Assembly (NCBI RefSeq): GCF_027744825.2
Contig: NC_071339.1
Span: 24,739,501 to 24,803,500, forward strand
Direction of reading: 5' to 3'
DNA: 64,000 nucleotides
Source: Synchiropus splendidus
Taxonomy: Eukaryota; Chordata; Actinopteri; Syngnathiformes; Callionymidae
The position numbers were made by a program, and so were the translations under genes. Below, in pieces: positions 1 through 15,500 of this stretch. Under the pieces are notes generated by a model. That model ran no database searches, had not been told where the DNA came from, and worked only from the letters and a program-made list of their open reading frames with translations. Each line of letters opens with the position of its first letter. Position 1 is the stretch's first letter.

Positions 1-1519
1 TGATGTGCAACGACTAGAAAGACCCTTTCTGCTATAGTTGGAGGTCAAAATTTCATGTTCTGAAGTTTCCCTGGAAAGTTATGGGACAATGCAGTAAACG
101 ATTTTTCATCCTGAGATAAGGTCGATTCCGGAACGCCAAACATAAAAATGTTGATAACTTTCGAAAAACACTTCGGACAGCTTAGATTTGATGTGCAACT
201 ACTAGAAAGACCCTTTCTGCTATAGTGGGAGGTGAAAATTTCATGTTCTGAAGCTTCCTTGCAAAGTTATGGCACAATGCAGAAAATGCGTTTTCATCCT
301 GAGATAAGGTCGATTCCGGAACACCAAACATAAAAATGTTGATAACTTTAGAAAAACACTTCAGACAGCTTAGATTTGATGTGCAACTACTAGAAAGACC
401 CTTTCTCCTATAGTGGGAGGTCAAAATTTCTTGTTCTGAAGCTTCCCTGCAAAGTTATGGCACAATGCGTAAAACGCGTTTTCAGCCTGAGATAAGGTCG
501 ATTCCGAAACGCCAAACATAAAAATGTTGATAACTTTGGAAAAACACTTCAGACAGCTTAGATTTGATGTGCAACGACTAGAAAGACCCTTTCTGCTGTA
601 GTGGGAGGTTAAAATTTCATGTTCGGAAGCTTCCATGCAAATTTATGGCACAATGCAGACAACGCGTTGTCAACCTGAGATAAGGTCGATTCCGGAACGC
701 CAAACATAAAAATGTTGATAACTTTGGAAAAACACTTCAGACAGCTTAGAGTTGATGTGCAACAACTAGAAAGAAACTTTCTGCTATAGTGGGAGGAGAA
801 AATTCCATGCACTGAAGCTCCCCTGAAAAGTTAAGGCACAATGCAGAAAACGCGTTTTCAGCCTGAGAAAAGGTTGATTCCGGAACGCCAAACATAAAAA
901 TGTTGATAACTTTGGAAAAACACTTCATACAGCTTAGATTTGATGAGCAACTACTAGAAAAACCCTTTCTGCTATAGTGGGAGGTGAACGTTTAATGTTC
1001 TGATGCTTCACTGCAAAGTTATGGCACAATGCAGAAAACGCGTTTTCAGGTTGAGATAAGGTGGGTTCCGGAACGCCAAACATAAAAATGTTGATAACTT
1101 TGGAAAAACACTTCAGACAGCTTAGATTTGATGTGCAACTACTAAAAAGACCCTTTCTGCTATAGTGGGAGGTGAAAATGTCATGTTCTGATGCTTCCCT
1201 GCAAAGTTATGGCAAAATATGTAAAGCGCGTTTTCAGGCTGAGATAAGGTCGATTCCGAAACGCCAAACATGAAAATGTTGATAACTTTGGAAAAACACT
1301 TTCGACAGCTTAGATTTGATGTGCAACTACTAGAAAGACGCATTCTGCTATAGTGGGAGGTTAAAATTTCAGGTTCTGAAGCTTCCCTGCAAAGTTATGG
1401 CACAATGCCTAAATCGTGTTTTCAGCCTGAGATAAGGTCGATTCCGGAACGGCAAACATAAAAGTGTTGATAACTTTGGAAAAACACTTCAGACAGCTTA
1501 GATTTGATGTGCAACTACT

Positions 1520-3590
1520 AGAAAGACCCTTTCTGCTATCGTGGGAGGTGAAAATTTCATGTTCTGAAGCTTCCCTGCAAAGTTATGGCACAATGCAGAA
1601 AACACGTTTTCAGCCTGAGATGAGGTTGATTTCAGAACGCCAAACATAAAAATGTTGAGAACTTTGGAAAAACACTTCAGACAGCTTAGATTTGATGTGC
1701 AAGTACTAGAAAGACCCTTTTCTGGTATACTGGGAGGTGAAAATTTCATGTTCTGAAGCTTTCCTGCAAAGTTATGGCACAATGCGTAAAACGCGTTTTC
1801 AGCCTGAGATAAGGTCGATTCCGGAACGCCAAACATCAAAATGTTGATAACTTTGGAAAAACACTTCAGACAGCTTAGATTTGATGTGCAACTACTCGAA
1901 AGACCCTTTCTGCTTTCGTGGCAGGTGAAAATTTCATGTTCTGAAGCTTCCCTGCAAAGTTATGGCACAATGCAGAAAACGCGTTTTCAGCCTCACATAA
2001 GGTCGATTCCGGAACGCCAAACATAAAAATGTTGATAACTTTGGAAAAACACTTCAAACAGCTTAGATTTGATGTGCAACTACTAGAAAAACCCTTTCTG
2101 CTATAGTGGGATGTGGAAATTTCATGTTCTGAAGCTTACCTACAAAGTTATGGCACAATGCAGAAAACATGTTTTCAGCCTGAGATATGGTTGATTCCGG
2201 AACGCCAAACATAAGAATGTTGATAACTTTGGAAAAACACTTCAGACAGCTTAGATTTGATGTGCAACTACTAGAAAGACCCTTTCTGCTATAGTGGGAA
2301 ATGAACATTTCATGATCTGAAGGTTACCTGCAAAGTTATGGCACAATGCAGAAAACGCGTTTTCAGCCTAAGAAAAGGTCGATTCAGGAACACCAAACAT
2401 AAAAATGTTGAAAACTTTCGAAAAACACTTCAGACAGCTTAGATTTGATGTGCAACTACTAGAAAGACCCTTTCTGCTATAGTGGGAGTTGAAAATTTCA
2501 TGTTCTGAAGCTTTCCTGCAAAGTTATGGCACAATGCGTAAAACGCGTTTTCAGCCTGAGATAAAGTGGGTTCCGGAACGCCAAACATAAGAATGTTGAT
2601 AACTTTGGAAAAACACTTCAGACAACTTAGATTTGATGTGCAACTACTTGAAATACCCTTTCTGCTATCGTGGGAGGTGAAAATTTCATGTTCTGAAGCT
2701 TCCCTGCAAAGTTATGGCACAATGCAGAAAACGCGTTTTCAGCCTGAGATGAGGTTGATTTCAGAACGCCAAACATAAAAATGTTGAGAACTTTGGAAAA
2801 ACACTTCAGACAGCTTAGATTTGATGTGCAAGTACTAGAAAGACCCTTTCTGGTATAGTGGGAGGTGAAAATTTCATGTTCTGAAGCTTTCCTGCAAAGT
2901 TATGGCACAATGCGTAAAACGCGTTTTCAGCCTGAGATAAGGTCGATTCCGGAACGCCAAACATCAAAATGTTGATAACTTTGGAAAAACACTTCAGACA
3001 GCTTAGATTTGATGTGCAACTACTCGAAAGACCCTTTCTGCTTTCGTGGCAGGTGAAAATTTCATGTTCTGAAGCTTCCCTGCAAAGTTATGGCACAATG
3101 CAGAAAACGCGTTTTCAGCCTCACATAAGGTCGATTCCGGAACGCCAAACATAAAAATGTTGATAACTTTGGAAAAACACTTCAAACAGCTTAGATTTGA
3201 TGTGCAACTACTAGAAAGACCCTTTCTGCTATAGTGGGATGTGGAAATTTCATGTTCTGAAGCTTACCTACAAAGTTATGGCACAATGCAGAAAACATGT
3301 TTTCAGCCTGAGATATGGTTGATTCCGGAACGCCAAACATAAGAATGTTGATAACTTTGGAAAAACACTTCAGACAGCTTAGATTTGATGTGCAACTACT
3401 AGAAAGACCCTTTCTGCTATAGTGGGAAATGAACATTTCATGATCTGAAGGTTACCTGCAAAGTTATGGCACAATGCAGAAAACGCGTTTTCAGCCTAAG
3501 AAAAGGTCGATTCAGGAACACCAAACATAAAAATGTTGAAAACTTTCGAAAAACACTTCAGACAGCTTAGATTTGATGTGCAACTACTTG
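1520..3590 (+). repeat. Satellite higher-order repeat, two copies at 1,128-bp spacing (6 monomers)
   Basis: Distinctive variants recur 1,128-1,129 bp apart. Examples are GTTGAGAACTTTGG at about 1,654 and 2,783, a CACATAAGG variant near 1,994 and 3,122, and an AAATGAACATTTC variant near 2,298 and 3,426. The copies are almost identical to each other while neighbouring monomers differ at many positions, which marks a recent duplication of a six-monomer block, probably by unequal exchange. Confidence 0.85.
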
Positions 3591-6500
3591 AAATACCCTT
3601 TCTGCGATAGTGGGAGGTCAAAATTTCATGTTCTGAAGCTTCCCTGCAAAGTTATGGCACAATGCGTAAAACGCGTTTTCAGGCTGAGATAAGGTCGATT
3701 CCGAAACGCCAAACATAAAAATGTTGATAACTTTGGAAAAACACTTCAGACAGCTTAGATTTGATGTGCAACGACTAGAAAGACCCTTTCTGCTGTAGTG
3801 GGACGTTAAAATTTCATGTTCGGAAGCTTCCCTGCAAAGTTATGGCACAATGCGTAAAACGCGTTTTCAGCCTGAGATAAGGTCGATTCTGGAACGCCAG
3901 ACATAAAAATGTTCATAACTTTCGAAAAACACTTCAGACAGCTTAGATTTGATGTGCAACTACTAGAAAGACCCTTTCTGTTATAGTGGGAGGTGAAAAT
4001 TCCATGCACTGAAGCTCCCCTGAAAAGTTAAGGCACAATGCAGAAAACGCGTTTTCAGCCTGAGAAAAGGTTGATTCCGGAACGCCAAACATAAAAATGT
4101 TGATAACTTTGGAAAAACACTTCATACAGCTTAGATTTGATGAGCAACTACTAGAAAGACCCTTTCTGCTATAGTGGGAGGTGAACGTTTAATGTTCTGA
4201 TGCTTCACTGCAAAGTTATGGCACAATGCAGAAAACGCGTTTTCAGCTTGAGATAAGGTGGGTTCCGGAACGCCAAACATAAAAATATTGATAACTTTGG
4301 AAAAACACTTCAGACAGCTTAGTGTTGATGTGCAACTACTAGAAAAACCCTTTCTGCTATAGTGGGAGGTGAAATTTACATTTTCTGAAGCTTCCCTGCA
4401 AAGTTATGGCACAATGCGTAATACGCGTTTTCAGCCTGAGATAATGTCGATTCCGGAACGCCAAACATAAAAATGTTGATAACTTTCGAAAAACACGTCA
4501 GACAGCTTAGATTTGATGTGCAACTACTAGAAAGACCCTTTCTGCTATAGTGGGAGGTGAACATTTCATGTTCTGAAGCTTCCCTGAGAAGTTATGGCAC
4601 AATGCAGAAAACGCGTTTTCAGCCTGAGATAAGGTCGATTCTGGAACGCCAAACATAAAAATGTTGATAACTTTCGAAAAACTCTTCAGACAGCTTAGAT
4701 TTGATGTGCAGCTACTAGAAAGACCCTTTCTGCTATAGTGGGAGGTGAAAATTTTAATTTCTGAAGATTCCCTGCAAAGTTATGGCACAATGCGTAAAAA
4801 GCGTTTTCAGCCTGAGATAAGGTCGATTCCGAAACGCCAAACATAAAAATGTTGATAACTTTGGAACAACACTTCAGACAGCTTAGATTTGATGTGCAAC
4901 TACTAGAAAGACCCTTTCTGCTATAGTGGGAGGTCAAAATTTCATGTTCTGAAGCTTCCCTGGAAAGTTATTGGAGAATGCAGAAAACGATTTTTCATCC
5001 TGACATAAGGTCGATTCCGGAACGCCAAACATAAAAATGTTGATAACTTTCGAAAAACACTTCGGACAGCTTCGATTTGATGTGCAACTACTAGAAAGAC
5101 CCTTTCTGCTATAGTGGGAGGTGAAAATTTCATATTCTGAAGCTTCCCTGCAAAGTTATGGCACAATGCAGAAATCGAGTTTTCAGCCTGAGATAAGGTG
5201 GGTTCCGGAACGCCAAACATAAAAATGTTGATAACTTTGGAAAAACACTTCAGACAGCTTAGAGTTGATGTGCAACGACTAGAAGGACCCTTTCTGCTAT
5301 AGTGGGAGGTGAAAATTTCATGTTCTGAAGCTTCCATGAGAAGATATGGCACAATGCAGAAAACGCGTTTTCAGCCTGAGATAAGGTCGATTCTGGAACG
5401 CCAGACATAAAAATGTTGATAACTTTGGAAAAACACTTCAGACAGCTGAGATTTGATGTGCAAATACTAGAAAGAGCCTTTCTGCTAGAGTGGGAGGTGA
5501 AAATTTCATTTTCTGAAGCTTCCCAGCAAAGTTATGGCAAAATGCGTAAAACGCGTTTTCAGCCTGAGATAAGGTCGATTCTGGAACGCCAGACATAAAA
5601 ATGTTGATAACTTTGGAAAAACACTTCAGACAGCTTAGAGTTGATGTGCAACAACTAGAAGGACCCTTTCTGTTATAGTGGGAGGTGAAAATTCCATGCA
5701 CTGAAGCTCCCCTGAAAAGTTAAGGCACAATGCAGAAAACGCGTTTTCAGCCTGAGAAAAGGTTGATTCCGGAACGCCAAACATAAAAATGTTGATAACT
5801 TTGGAAAAACACTTCATACAGCTTAGATTTGATGAGCAACTACTAGAAAGACCCTTTCTGCTATAGTGGGAGGTGAAATTTACATTTTCTGAAGCTTCCC
5901 TGCAAAGTTATGGCACAATGCGTAATACGCGTTTTCAGCCTGAGATAATGTCGATTCCGGAACGCCAAACATAAAAATGTTGATAACTTTCGAAAAACAC
6001 GTCAGACAGCTTAGATTTGATGTGCAACTACTAGAAAAACCCTTTCTGCTATAGTGGGAGGTGAAATTTACATTTTCTGAAGCTTCCCTGCAAAGTTATG
6101 GCACAATGCGTAATACGCGTTTTCAGCCTGAGATAAGGTGGGTTCCGGAACGCCAAACATAAAAATGTTGATAACTTTGGAAAAACTCTTCAGACAGCTT
6201 AGTGTTGATGTGCAACTACTAGAAAAACCCTTTCTGCTATAGTGGGAGGTGAAATTTACATTTTCTGAAGCTTCCCTGCAAAGTTATGGCACAATGCGTA
6301 ATACGCGTTTTCAGCCTGAGATAATGTCGATTCCGGAACGCCAAACATAAAAATGTTGATAACTTTCGAAAAACACGTCAGACAGCTTAGATATGATGTG
6401 CAACTACTAGAAAGACCCTTTCTGCTATAGTGGGAGGTGAACATTTCACGTTCTGAAGCTTCCCTGAGAAGTTATGGCACAATGCAGAAAACGCGTTTTC

Positions 6501-9500
6501 AGCCTGAGATAAGGTCGATTCTGGAACGCCAAACATAAAAATGTTGATAACTTTCGAAAAACACTTCAGACAGCTTAGATTTGATGTGCAGCTACTAGAA
6601 AGACCCTTTCTGCTATAGTGGGAGGTGAAAATTTCATTTCTGAAGATTCCCTGCAAAGTTATGGCACAATGCGTAAAAAGCGTTTTCAGCCTGAGATAAG
6701 GTCGATTCCGAAACGCCAAACATAAAAATGTTGATAACTTTGGAAAAACACGTCAGACAGCTTAGATTTGATGTGCAACTACTAGAAAGACCCTTTCTGC
6801 TGTAGTGGGAGGTAAAAATTTCGTGTTCGGAAGCTTCCATGCAAATTTATGGCACAATGCAGACAACGCGTCGTCAACCTGAGATAAGGTCGATTCTGGA
6901 ACGCCAAACATAAAAATGTTGATAACTTTCGAAAAACACTTCAGACAGCTTAGATTTGATGTGCAACTACTAGAAAGACCCTTTCTGCTATAATGGGAGG
7001 TCAAAATTTCATGTTCTGAAGCTTCCGTGAGAAGTTATGGCACAATGCAGAAAACACGTTTTCAGCCTGAGATAAGGCGGGTTCCGAAACGCCAAACATA
7101 AAAATGTTGATAACTTTCGAAAAACACTTCAGACAGCTTAGATTTGATGTGCAACTACTAGAAAGACCCTTTCTGCTATAGTGGGAGGTGAAAATTTCAT
7201 ATTCTGAAGCGTCCCTGCAAAGTTATGGCACAATGCAGAAATCGAGTTTTCAGCCTGAGATAAGGTGGGTTCCGGAACGCCAAACATAAAAATGTTGATA
7301 ACTTTGGAAAAACACTTCAGACAGCTTAGAGTTGATGTGCAACGACTAGAAGGACCCTTTCTGCTATAGTGGGAGGTGAAAATTTCATGTTCTGAAGCTT
7401 CCCTGAGAAGATATGGCACAATGCAGAAAACGCGTTTTCAGCCTGAGATAAGGTGGGTTCCGGAACGCCAAGCGTAAAAATGTTGATAACTTTGGAACAA
7501 CACTTCAGACAGCTGAGATTTGATGTGCAAATACTAGAAAGAGCCTTTCTGCTATAGTGGGAGGTGAAAATTTCATTTTCTGAAGCTTCCCAGCAAAGTT
7601 ATGGCAAAATGCGTAAAACGCGTTTTCAGCCTGAGATAAGGTCGATTCTGGAACGCCAGACATAAAAATGTTGATAACTTTGGAAAAACACTTCAGACAG
7701 CTTAGATTTGATGTGCAACTACTAGAAAGACCCTTTCTGCTATAGTGGGAGGTGAACATTTCATGTTCTGAAGCTTCTCAGCAAAGTTATGGCACAATGC
7801 AGAAAACGCGTTTTCAGCCTGAGATAAGGTGGGTTCCGAAACGCCAAACGTAAAAATGTTCATAACTTTGGAAAAACACTTCAGACAGCTTAGATTTGAT
7901 GTGCAACTACTAGACAGACCCTTTCTGCTATAGTGGGAGGTTAAAATTTCATGTTCGGAAGCTTCCATGCAAAGTTATAGCACAATGCAGACAACCCGTT
8001 TTCAGCCTGAGATAAGGTCGATTCTGGAACGCCAAACATAAAAATGTTGATAACTTTCGAAAAACACTTCAGACAGCTTAGATTTGATGTGCAACGACTA
8101 GAAGGACCCTTTCTGCTATAGTGGGAGGTCAAAATTTCATGTTCTGAAGTTTCCCTGGAAAGTTATGGGACAATGCAGTAAACGATTTTTCATCCTGAGA
8201 TAAGGTCGATTCCGGAACGCCAAACATAAAAATGTTGATAACTTTCGAAAAACATTTCGGACAGCTTAGATTTGATGTGCAACTACTAGAAAGACCCTTT
8301 CTGCTATAGTGGGAGGTGAAAATTTCATGTTCTGAAGCTTCCTTGCAAAGTTATGGCACAATGCAGAAAATGCGTTTTCATCCTGAGATAAGGTCGATTC
8401 CGGAACACCAAACATAAAAATGTTGATAACTTTCGAAAAACACTTCAGACAGCTTAGATTTGATGTGCAACTACTAGAAAGACCCTTTCTGCTATAGTGG
8501 GATGTCAAAATTTCATGTTATGAAGCTTCCCTCGAAGGTTATGGGACAATGCAGAAAACGCGTTTTCAGCCTCAGATAAGGTCGATTCTGGAACGCCAAA
8601 CTTAAAAATGTTGATAACTTTGGAAAAACACTTTAGACAGCTTAGATTTGATGTGCAACTACTAGAAAGACCCTTTCTGCTATAGTGGGAGGTGAACATT
8701 TCATGTTCTGAAGCTTCCCTGAGAAGTTATGGCACAATGCAGAAAATGCGTTTTCAGCCTGAGATAAGGTGGGTTGCGAAACACCAAACTTAAAAATGTT
8801 GCTAACTTTGGAACAACATTTCAGACAGATTAGATTTGATGTGCAACTACTAGAAAGTCCCTTTCTGCTATAGTGGGAGGTGAAAATTTCATGTTCTAAA
8901 GGTTCCCTGCAAAGTTATGGCACAATCCGTAAAACGCGTTTTAAGCCTGAGATAAGGTCGATTCCGGAACGCCAAACATAAAAATGTTGATAACTTTGGA
9001 AAAACACTTCAGACAGCTTAGATTTGATGTGCAACTACTAGAAAGACCCTTTCTGCTATAGTGGGATGTCAAAATTTCATGTTATGAAGCTTCCCTCGAA
9101 AGTTATGGGACAATGCAGAAAACGCATTTTCATCCTGAGATTAGGTCGATTCCGGAACTCCAAACATAAAAAATGTTGATAACTTTCGAAAAACACTTCA
9201 GACAGATTAGATTTGATGTGCAACTACTAGAAAGACCCTTTCTGCTATATTGGGAGGTCAAAATTTCATGTTCTGAAGCTTCCCTGCAAAGTTATGGCAC
9301 AATGCAGAAAACGCGTTTTCAGCCTGAGAAAAGGTCGGTTCCGGAACGCCAAACATAAGAATGTTGATAACTTTGGAAAAACACTTCAAACAGCTTAGAT
9401 TTGATGAGCAACTACTAGAAAGACCCTTTCTGCTATAGTGGGAGGTGAAAATTTCATGTTCTGAAGCTTCCCTGCAAAGTTATGGCACAATGCAGAAAAC

Positions 9501-12500
9501 GCGTTTTCAGCCTGAGATAAGGTGGGTTCCACAACGCCAATCATAAAAACGTTGATAACTTTGGAAATACACTTCAGACAGCTTAGATTTGATGTGCAAC
9601 TACTAGAAAGACCCTTTCTGCTATAGTTGGAGGTGAAAATTTCATGTTCTGAAGTTTCCATGCAAAGTTATGGCACAATGCAGAAAACACGTTTTCAGTC
9701 TGAGATAAGGTCGATTCCAGAAAGCCAAACATAAAAATGTTGATAACTTTGGAAAAACACTTCAGACAGCTTAGATTTGATGTGCAACTGCTGGAAAGAG
9801 CCTTTCTGCTATAGTGGAAGTTCAAATTTCATGTTCTGAAGCTTCCCTGCAAAGTTATGGCACATTACAGAAAACGCGTTTTCAGCCTGAGATAAGGTTG
9901 ATTCAGGAACACCAAACATAAAAATGTTGAAAATTTTCGAAAAACACTTCAGACAACTTAGATTTGATATGCAACTACTAGAAATACCCTTTCTGCTATA
10001 GTGGGAGGAGAAAATTTCATGTTCTGATGTCTCCCTGCAAAGTTATGGCACAATGCAGAAAACGCGTTTTCAGCTTGAGACAAGGTGGGTTCCAGAACGC
10101 CAAACATAAAAATGTTGATAACTTTGGAAAAACACTTCAGACAGCTTAGATTTGATGCGCAACTACTAGAAAGACCCTTTCTGCTATATTGGGAGGTCAG
10201 AATTTCATGTTCTGAAGGTTCCCTGCAAAGTTTTTGGACAATGCAGAAAATGGTTTTTCATCCTGAGATAAGGTCGAAAACGTGTTATTAGCCTCAGATA
10301 AGGTCGATTCTGGAACGCCAAACTTAAAAATGTTGATAACTTTGGAAAAACACTTTAGACAGCTTAGATTTGATGTGCAACTACTAGAAAGACCCTTTCT
10401 GCTATAGTGGGAGGTGAACATTTCATGTTCTGAAGCTTCCCTGAGAAGTTATGGCACAATGCAGAAAATGCGTTTTCAGCCTGAGATAAGGTGGGTTCCG
10501 AAACGCCAAACTTAAAAATGTTGCTAACTTTGGAACAACATTTCAGACAGATTAGATTTGATGTGCAACTACTAGAAAGTCCCTTTCTGCTATAGTGGGA
10601 AGAGAAAATTTCATGTTCTGATGTCTCACTGCAAAGTTATGGCACAATGCAGAAAACGCGTTTTCAGCCTGAGACAAGGTGGGTTCCAGAACGCCAAACA
10701 TAAAAATGTTGATAACTTTGGAAAAACACTTCAGACAGCTTAGATTTGATGCGCAACTACTAGAAAGACCCTTTCTGCTATATTGGGAGGTCAGAATTTC
10801 ATGTTCTGAAGGTTCCCTGCAAAGTTGTTGGACAATGCAGAAAATGGTTTTTCATCCTGAGATAAGGTCGATTCCGGAAAGCCAAACATTAAAATGTTGA
10901 TAACTTTGGAAAAACACTTCAGACAGCTTAAATTTGATGTGCAACTACTGGAAAGACCCTTTCTGCTATAGTGGGAGGTCAAAATTTCATGTTCTGAAGC
11001 TTCCCTGGAAAGTTATGGGACAATGCAGGAAATGATTTTTCATCCTGAGATAAGGTCGATTCCGGAACGCCAAACATAAAAATTTTGATAACTTTCGAAA
11101 AACACTTCAGACAGCTTAGATCTGATGTGCAACTACTAGAAAGACCCTTTCTGCTATAGTGGGAGGTGAACATTTCATGTTCTGAAGCTTCGCTGAGAAG
11201 TTATGGCACAATGCAGAAAACGCGTTTTCAGCCTGAGATAAGGTGGGTTCCGGAACGCCAAGCGTAAAAATGTTGATAACTTTGGAACAACACTTCAGAC
11301 AGCTGAGATTTGATGTGCAAATACTAGAAAGAGCCTTTCTGCTATAGTGGGAGGTGAAAATTTCATTTTCTGAAGCTTCCCTGCAAAGTTATGGCACAAT
11401 GCGTAAAACGCGTTTTCAGCCTGAGATAAGGTCGATTCCGGAACGCCAGACATAAAAATGTTGATAACTTTGGAAAAACACTTCAGACAGCTTAGATTTG
11501 ATGTGCAACTGCTAGAAAGACCCTTTCTGTTATAGTGGGAGGTGAAAATTCCATGTACTGAAGCTCCCCTGAAAAGTTAAGGCACAATGCAGAAAACGCG
11601 TTTTCAGCCTGAGATAAGGTGGGTTCCGGAACGCCAAACGTAAAAATGTTGATAACTTTGGAACAACACTTCAGACAGCTGAGATTTGATGTGCAAATAC
11701 TAGAAAGAGCCTTTCTGCTATAGTGGGAGGTGAACATTTCATGTTCTGAAGCTTCCCTGAGAAGTTATGGCACAATGCAGAAAACGCGTTTTCAGCTAGA
11801 GATAAGGTGGGTTCCGAAACGCCAAACGTAAAAATGTTGATAACTTTGGAAAAACACTTCAGACAGCTTAGATTTGATGTGCAACTACTAGAAAGACCCT
11901 TTCTGCTACAGTGGGAGGTGAAAATTTCATGTTCTGAAGCTTCCCTGCAAAGTTATGGCACAATGCAGAAATCGAGTTTTCAGCCTGAGATAAGGTGGGT
12001 TCCGAAACGCCAAACGTAAAAATGTTGATAACTTTGGAACAACACTTCAGACATCTTAGATTTGATGTGCAACTACTAGAAAGACCCTTTCTGCTATAGT
12101 GGGAGGTGAAAATTTCATTTTCTGAAGCTTCCTTACAAAGTTATGGCACAATGCAGAACATGCGTTTTCATCCTGAGATAAGGTCGATTCCGGAACGCCA
12201 AACATAAAAATGTTGATAACTTTCGAAAAACACTTCGGACAGCTTAGATCTGATGTGCAACTACTAGAAAGACCCTTTCTGCTATAGTGGGAGGTGAACA
12301 TTTCATGTTCTCAAGCTTCCCTGAGAAGTTATGGCACTATGCAGAAAACGCGTTTTCAGCCTGAGATAAGGTCGATTCTGGAACGCCAAACATAAAAATG
12401 TTGATAACTTTCGAAAAACACTTCAGACAGCTTAGATTTGATGTGCAACTACTAGAAAGACCCTTTCTGCTATAGTGGGAGGTGAACATTTCATGTTCTG

Positions 12501-15500
12501 AAGCTTCCCTGAGAAGTTATGGCACAATGCAGAAATCGAGTTTTCTGCCTGAGATAAGGTGGGTTCGGAAACGCCAAACGTAAAAATGTTGATAACTTTG
12601 GAAAAACACTTCAGACAACTTAGAGTTGATGTGCAACTACTAGAAGGACCCTTTCTGTTATAGTGGGAGGTGAAAATTCCATGTACTGAAGCTCCCCTGA
12701 AAAGTTAAGGCACAATGCAGAAAACGCGTTTTCAGCCTGAGATAAGGTGGGTTTCGGAACGCCAAACATAAAAATGTTGATAACTTTGGAAAAACACTTC
12801 AGACAGCTTAGAGTTGATGTGCAACGACTAGAAGGACCCTTTCTGTTATAGTGGGAGGTGAACATTTCATGTTCTGAAGCTTCCCTGAGAAGTTATGGCA
12901 CAATGCAGAAAACGCGTTTTCAGCCTGAGATAAGGTGGGTTCCGGAACGCCAAGCGTAAAAATGTTGATAACTTTGGAACAATACTTCTGACAGCTTAGA
13001 TTTGATGTGTAACTACTAGAAAGACCCTTTCTGCTATAGTGGGAGGTGAAAATTTCATGTTCTGAAGCTTCCTTGCAAAGTCATGGCACAATGCAGAAAA
13101 TGCGTTTTCAGCCTGAGATAAGGTCGATTCCGGAACGCCAAACATAAAAATGTTGATAATTTTGGAAAAACACTTCAAACAGCTTATATTTGATGTGCAA
13201 CTACTAGAAAAACCCTTTCTGCTATAGTGGGAGGTGAAAATTTCATTTTCTGAAGCTTCCCTGCAAAGTTATGGCACAAAGCGTAAAAAGCGTTTTCAGC
13301 CTGAGATAAGGTCGATTCCGGAACGCCATACATAAAAATGTTGATAACTTTGGAAAAACACTTCAGACAGCTTCGATTTGATGTGCAACTACTAGAAAGA
13401 CCCTTTCTGCTATAGTGGGAGGTGAACATTTCATGTTCTGAAGCTTCCCTGAGAAGTTATGGCATAATGCAGAAAACGCGTTTTCAGCCTGAGATAAGGT
13501 GGGTTCCGAAACGCAAAACGTAAAAATGTTGATCACTTTGGAATAACACTTCAGACAGCTTAGATTTGATGTGCAACTACTAGAAAGACCCTTTCTGCTA
13601 TAATGGAAGGTGAAAATTTCATGTTCTAAAGGTTCCCTGCAAAGTTATGGCACAATGCGTAAAACGCGTTTTCAGCCTGAGATAAGGTCGATTCCGGAAC
13701 GCCAAACATTAAAATGTTGATAACTTTGGAAAAACACTTCAGACAGCTTAGATTTGATGTGCAAGTACCAGAAAGACCCTTTCTGCTATAGTGGGAGGTG
13801 AACATTTCATGTTCTGAAGCTTCCCTGAGAAGTTATGGCACAATGCGTAAAACGCGTTTTTAGGCAGAGATAAGGTCGATTCCGGAACGCCAAACATTAA
13901 AATGTTGATAACTTTGGAAAAACACTTCAGACGGCTTAGATTTGATGTGCAACTACTAGAAAGACCCTTTCTGCTATAGTGGGAGGTCGAAATTTCATGT
14001 TCTGAAGCTTCCCTGGAAAGTTATGGGACAATGCAGAAAACGATTTTTCATCCTGAGATAAGGTCGATTCCGGAACACCAAACATAAAAATGTTGATAAC
14101 TTTCGAAAAACACTTCGGACAGCTTAGATCTGATGTGCAACTACGAGAAAGACCCTTTCTGCTATCGTGGGAGGTGAACATTTCATGTTCTGAAGCTTCC
14201 CTGAGAAGTTATGGCACAATGCAGAAAAGACGTTTCCAGCCTGACATAAGGTGGATTCCAGAACGCTAAACATAAAAATGTAGATAACTTTGGAAAAACA
14301 CTTCAGACAGCTTATATTTGATGTGCAACTACTAGAAAGACAATTTCTGCTATAGTGGTAGGTGAAACTTTCGTGTTCTGAAGCTTTCCTTCAAAGTTAT
14401 GGCATAATGCAGAAAACGCGTTTTCAGCCAGAGATAAGTTGGGTTCCGGAATGGCAAACATAAAAATGTTGATAACTTTCGAAAAACACTTCAGACAGCT
14501 TAGATTTGATGTGCAGCTACTAGAAAGATCCTTTCTCCTACAGTGGGAGGTTAAAATTTCATGTTCTGAAGCTTCCCTGCAAAGTTATGGCACAATGCAG
14601 AAAACGCGTTTTCAGTCTGAGATAAGGTAGTTTCCGGAACGCCAAACATAAAATTGTTGATAACTTTGGAAAAAACATTTCAGACAGCTTAGATTTGATG
14701 TGCAACTACTAGAAGGAACCTTTCTGCTACAGTGGGAGGTTAAAATTTCATGTTCTGAAGCTTCTCTGCAAAGTTATGGCACAATGCAGAAAACGCGTTT
14801 TCAGCCTGAGATAAGGTGGGTTCCGGAACGGCAAACATAAAAATGTGGATAACTTTGGAAAAACACTTCAGACAGCTTATATTTGATGTGCAACTACTAG
14901 AAAGACAATTTCTGCTATAGTGGTAGATGAAACTTTCATGTTCTGAAGCTTTCCTTCAAAGTTATGGCATAATGCAGAAAACATGTTTTCAGCCAGAGGT
15001 AAGGTGGGTTCCGGAACGGCAAACATAAAAATGTTGATAACTTTCGAAAAACACTTCAGACAGCTTAGATTTGATGTGCAACTACTAGAATGACCCTTTC
15101 TGCTAAAGTGGGACGTGAAAATTTCATGTTCTGAAGCTTCCCTGAGAAGTTATGGCACAATGCGTAAAAGGCGTTTTCAGGCTGAGATAAGGTCGATTCC
15201 GGAACGCCAAACATTAAAATGTTGATAACTTTGGAAAAACACTTCAGACAGCTTAGATTTGATGTGCAACTACTAGAAAGACCCTTTCTGCTATAGTTCG
15301 AGGAGAACATTTCATGTTCTGAAGCTTCCCTGAGAAGTTATGGCACAATGCAGAAAACGCGTTTTCAGCCTGAGATAAGGTGGGTTCCGAAACGCCAAAC
15401 GTAAAAATGTTGATCACTTTGGAACAACACTTCAGACAGCTTAGATTTGATGTGCAACTACTAGAAAGACCCTTTCTGCTATAGTGGGAGGTGAACATTT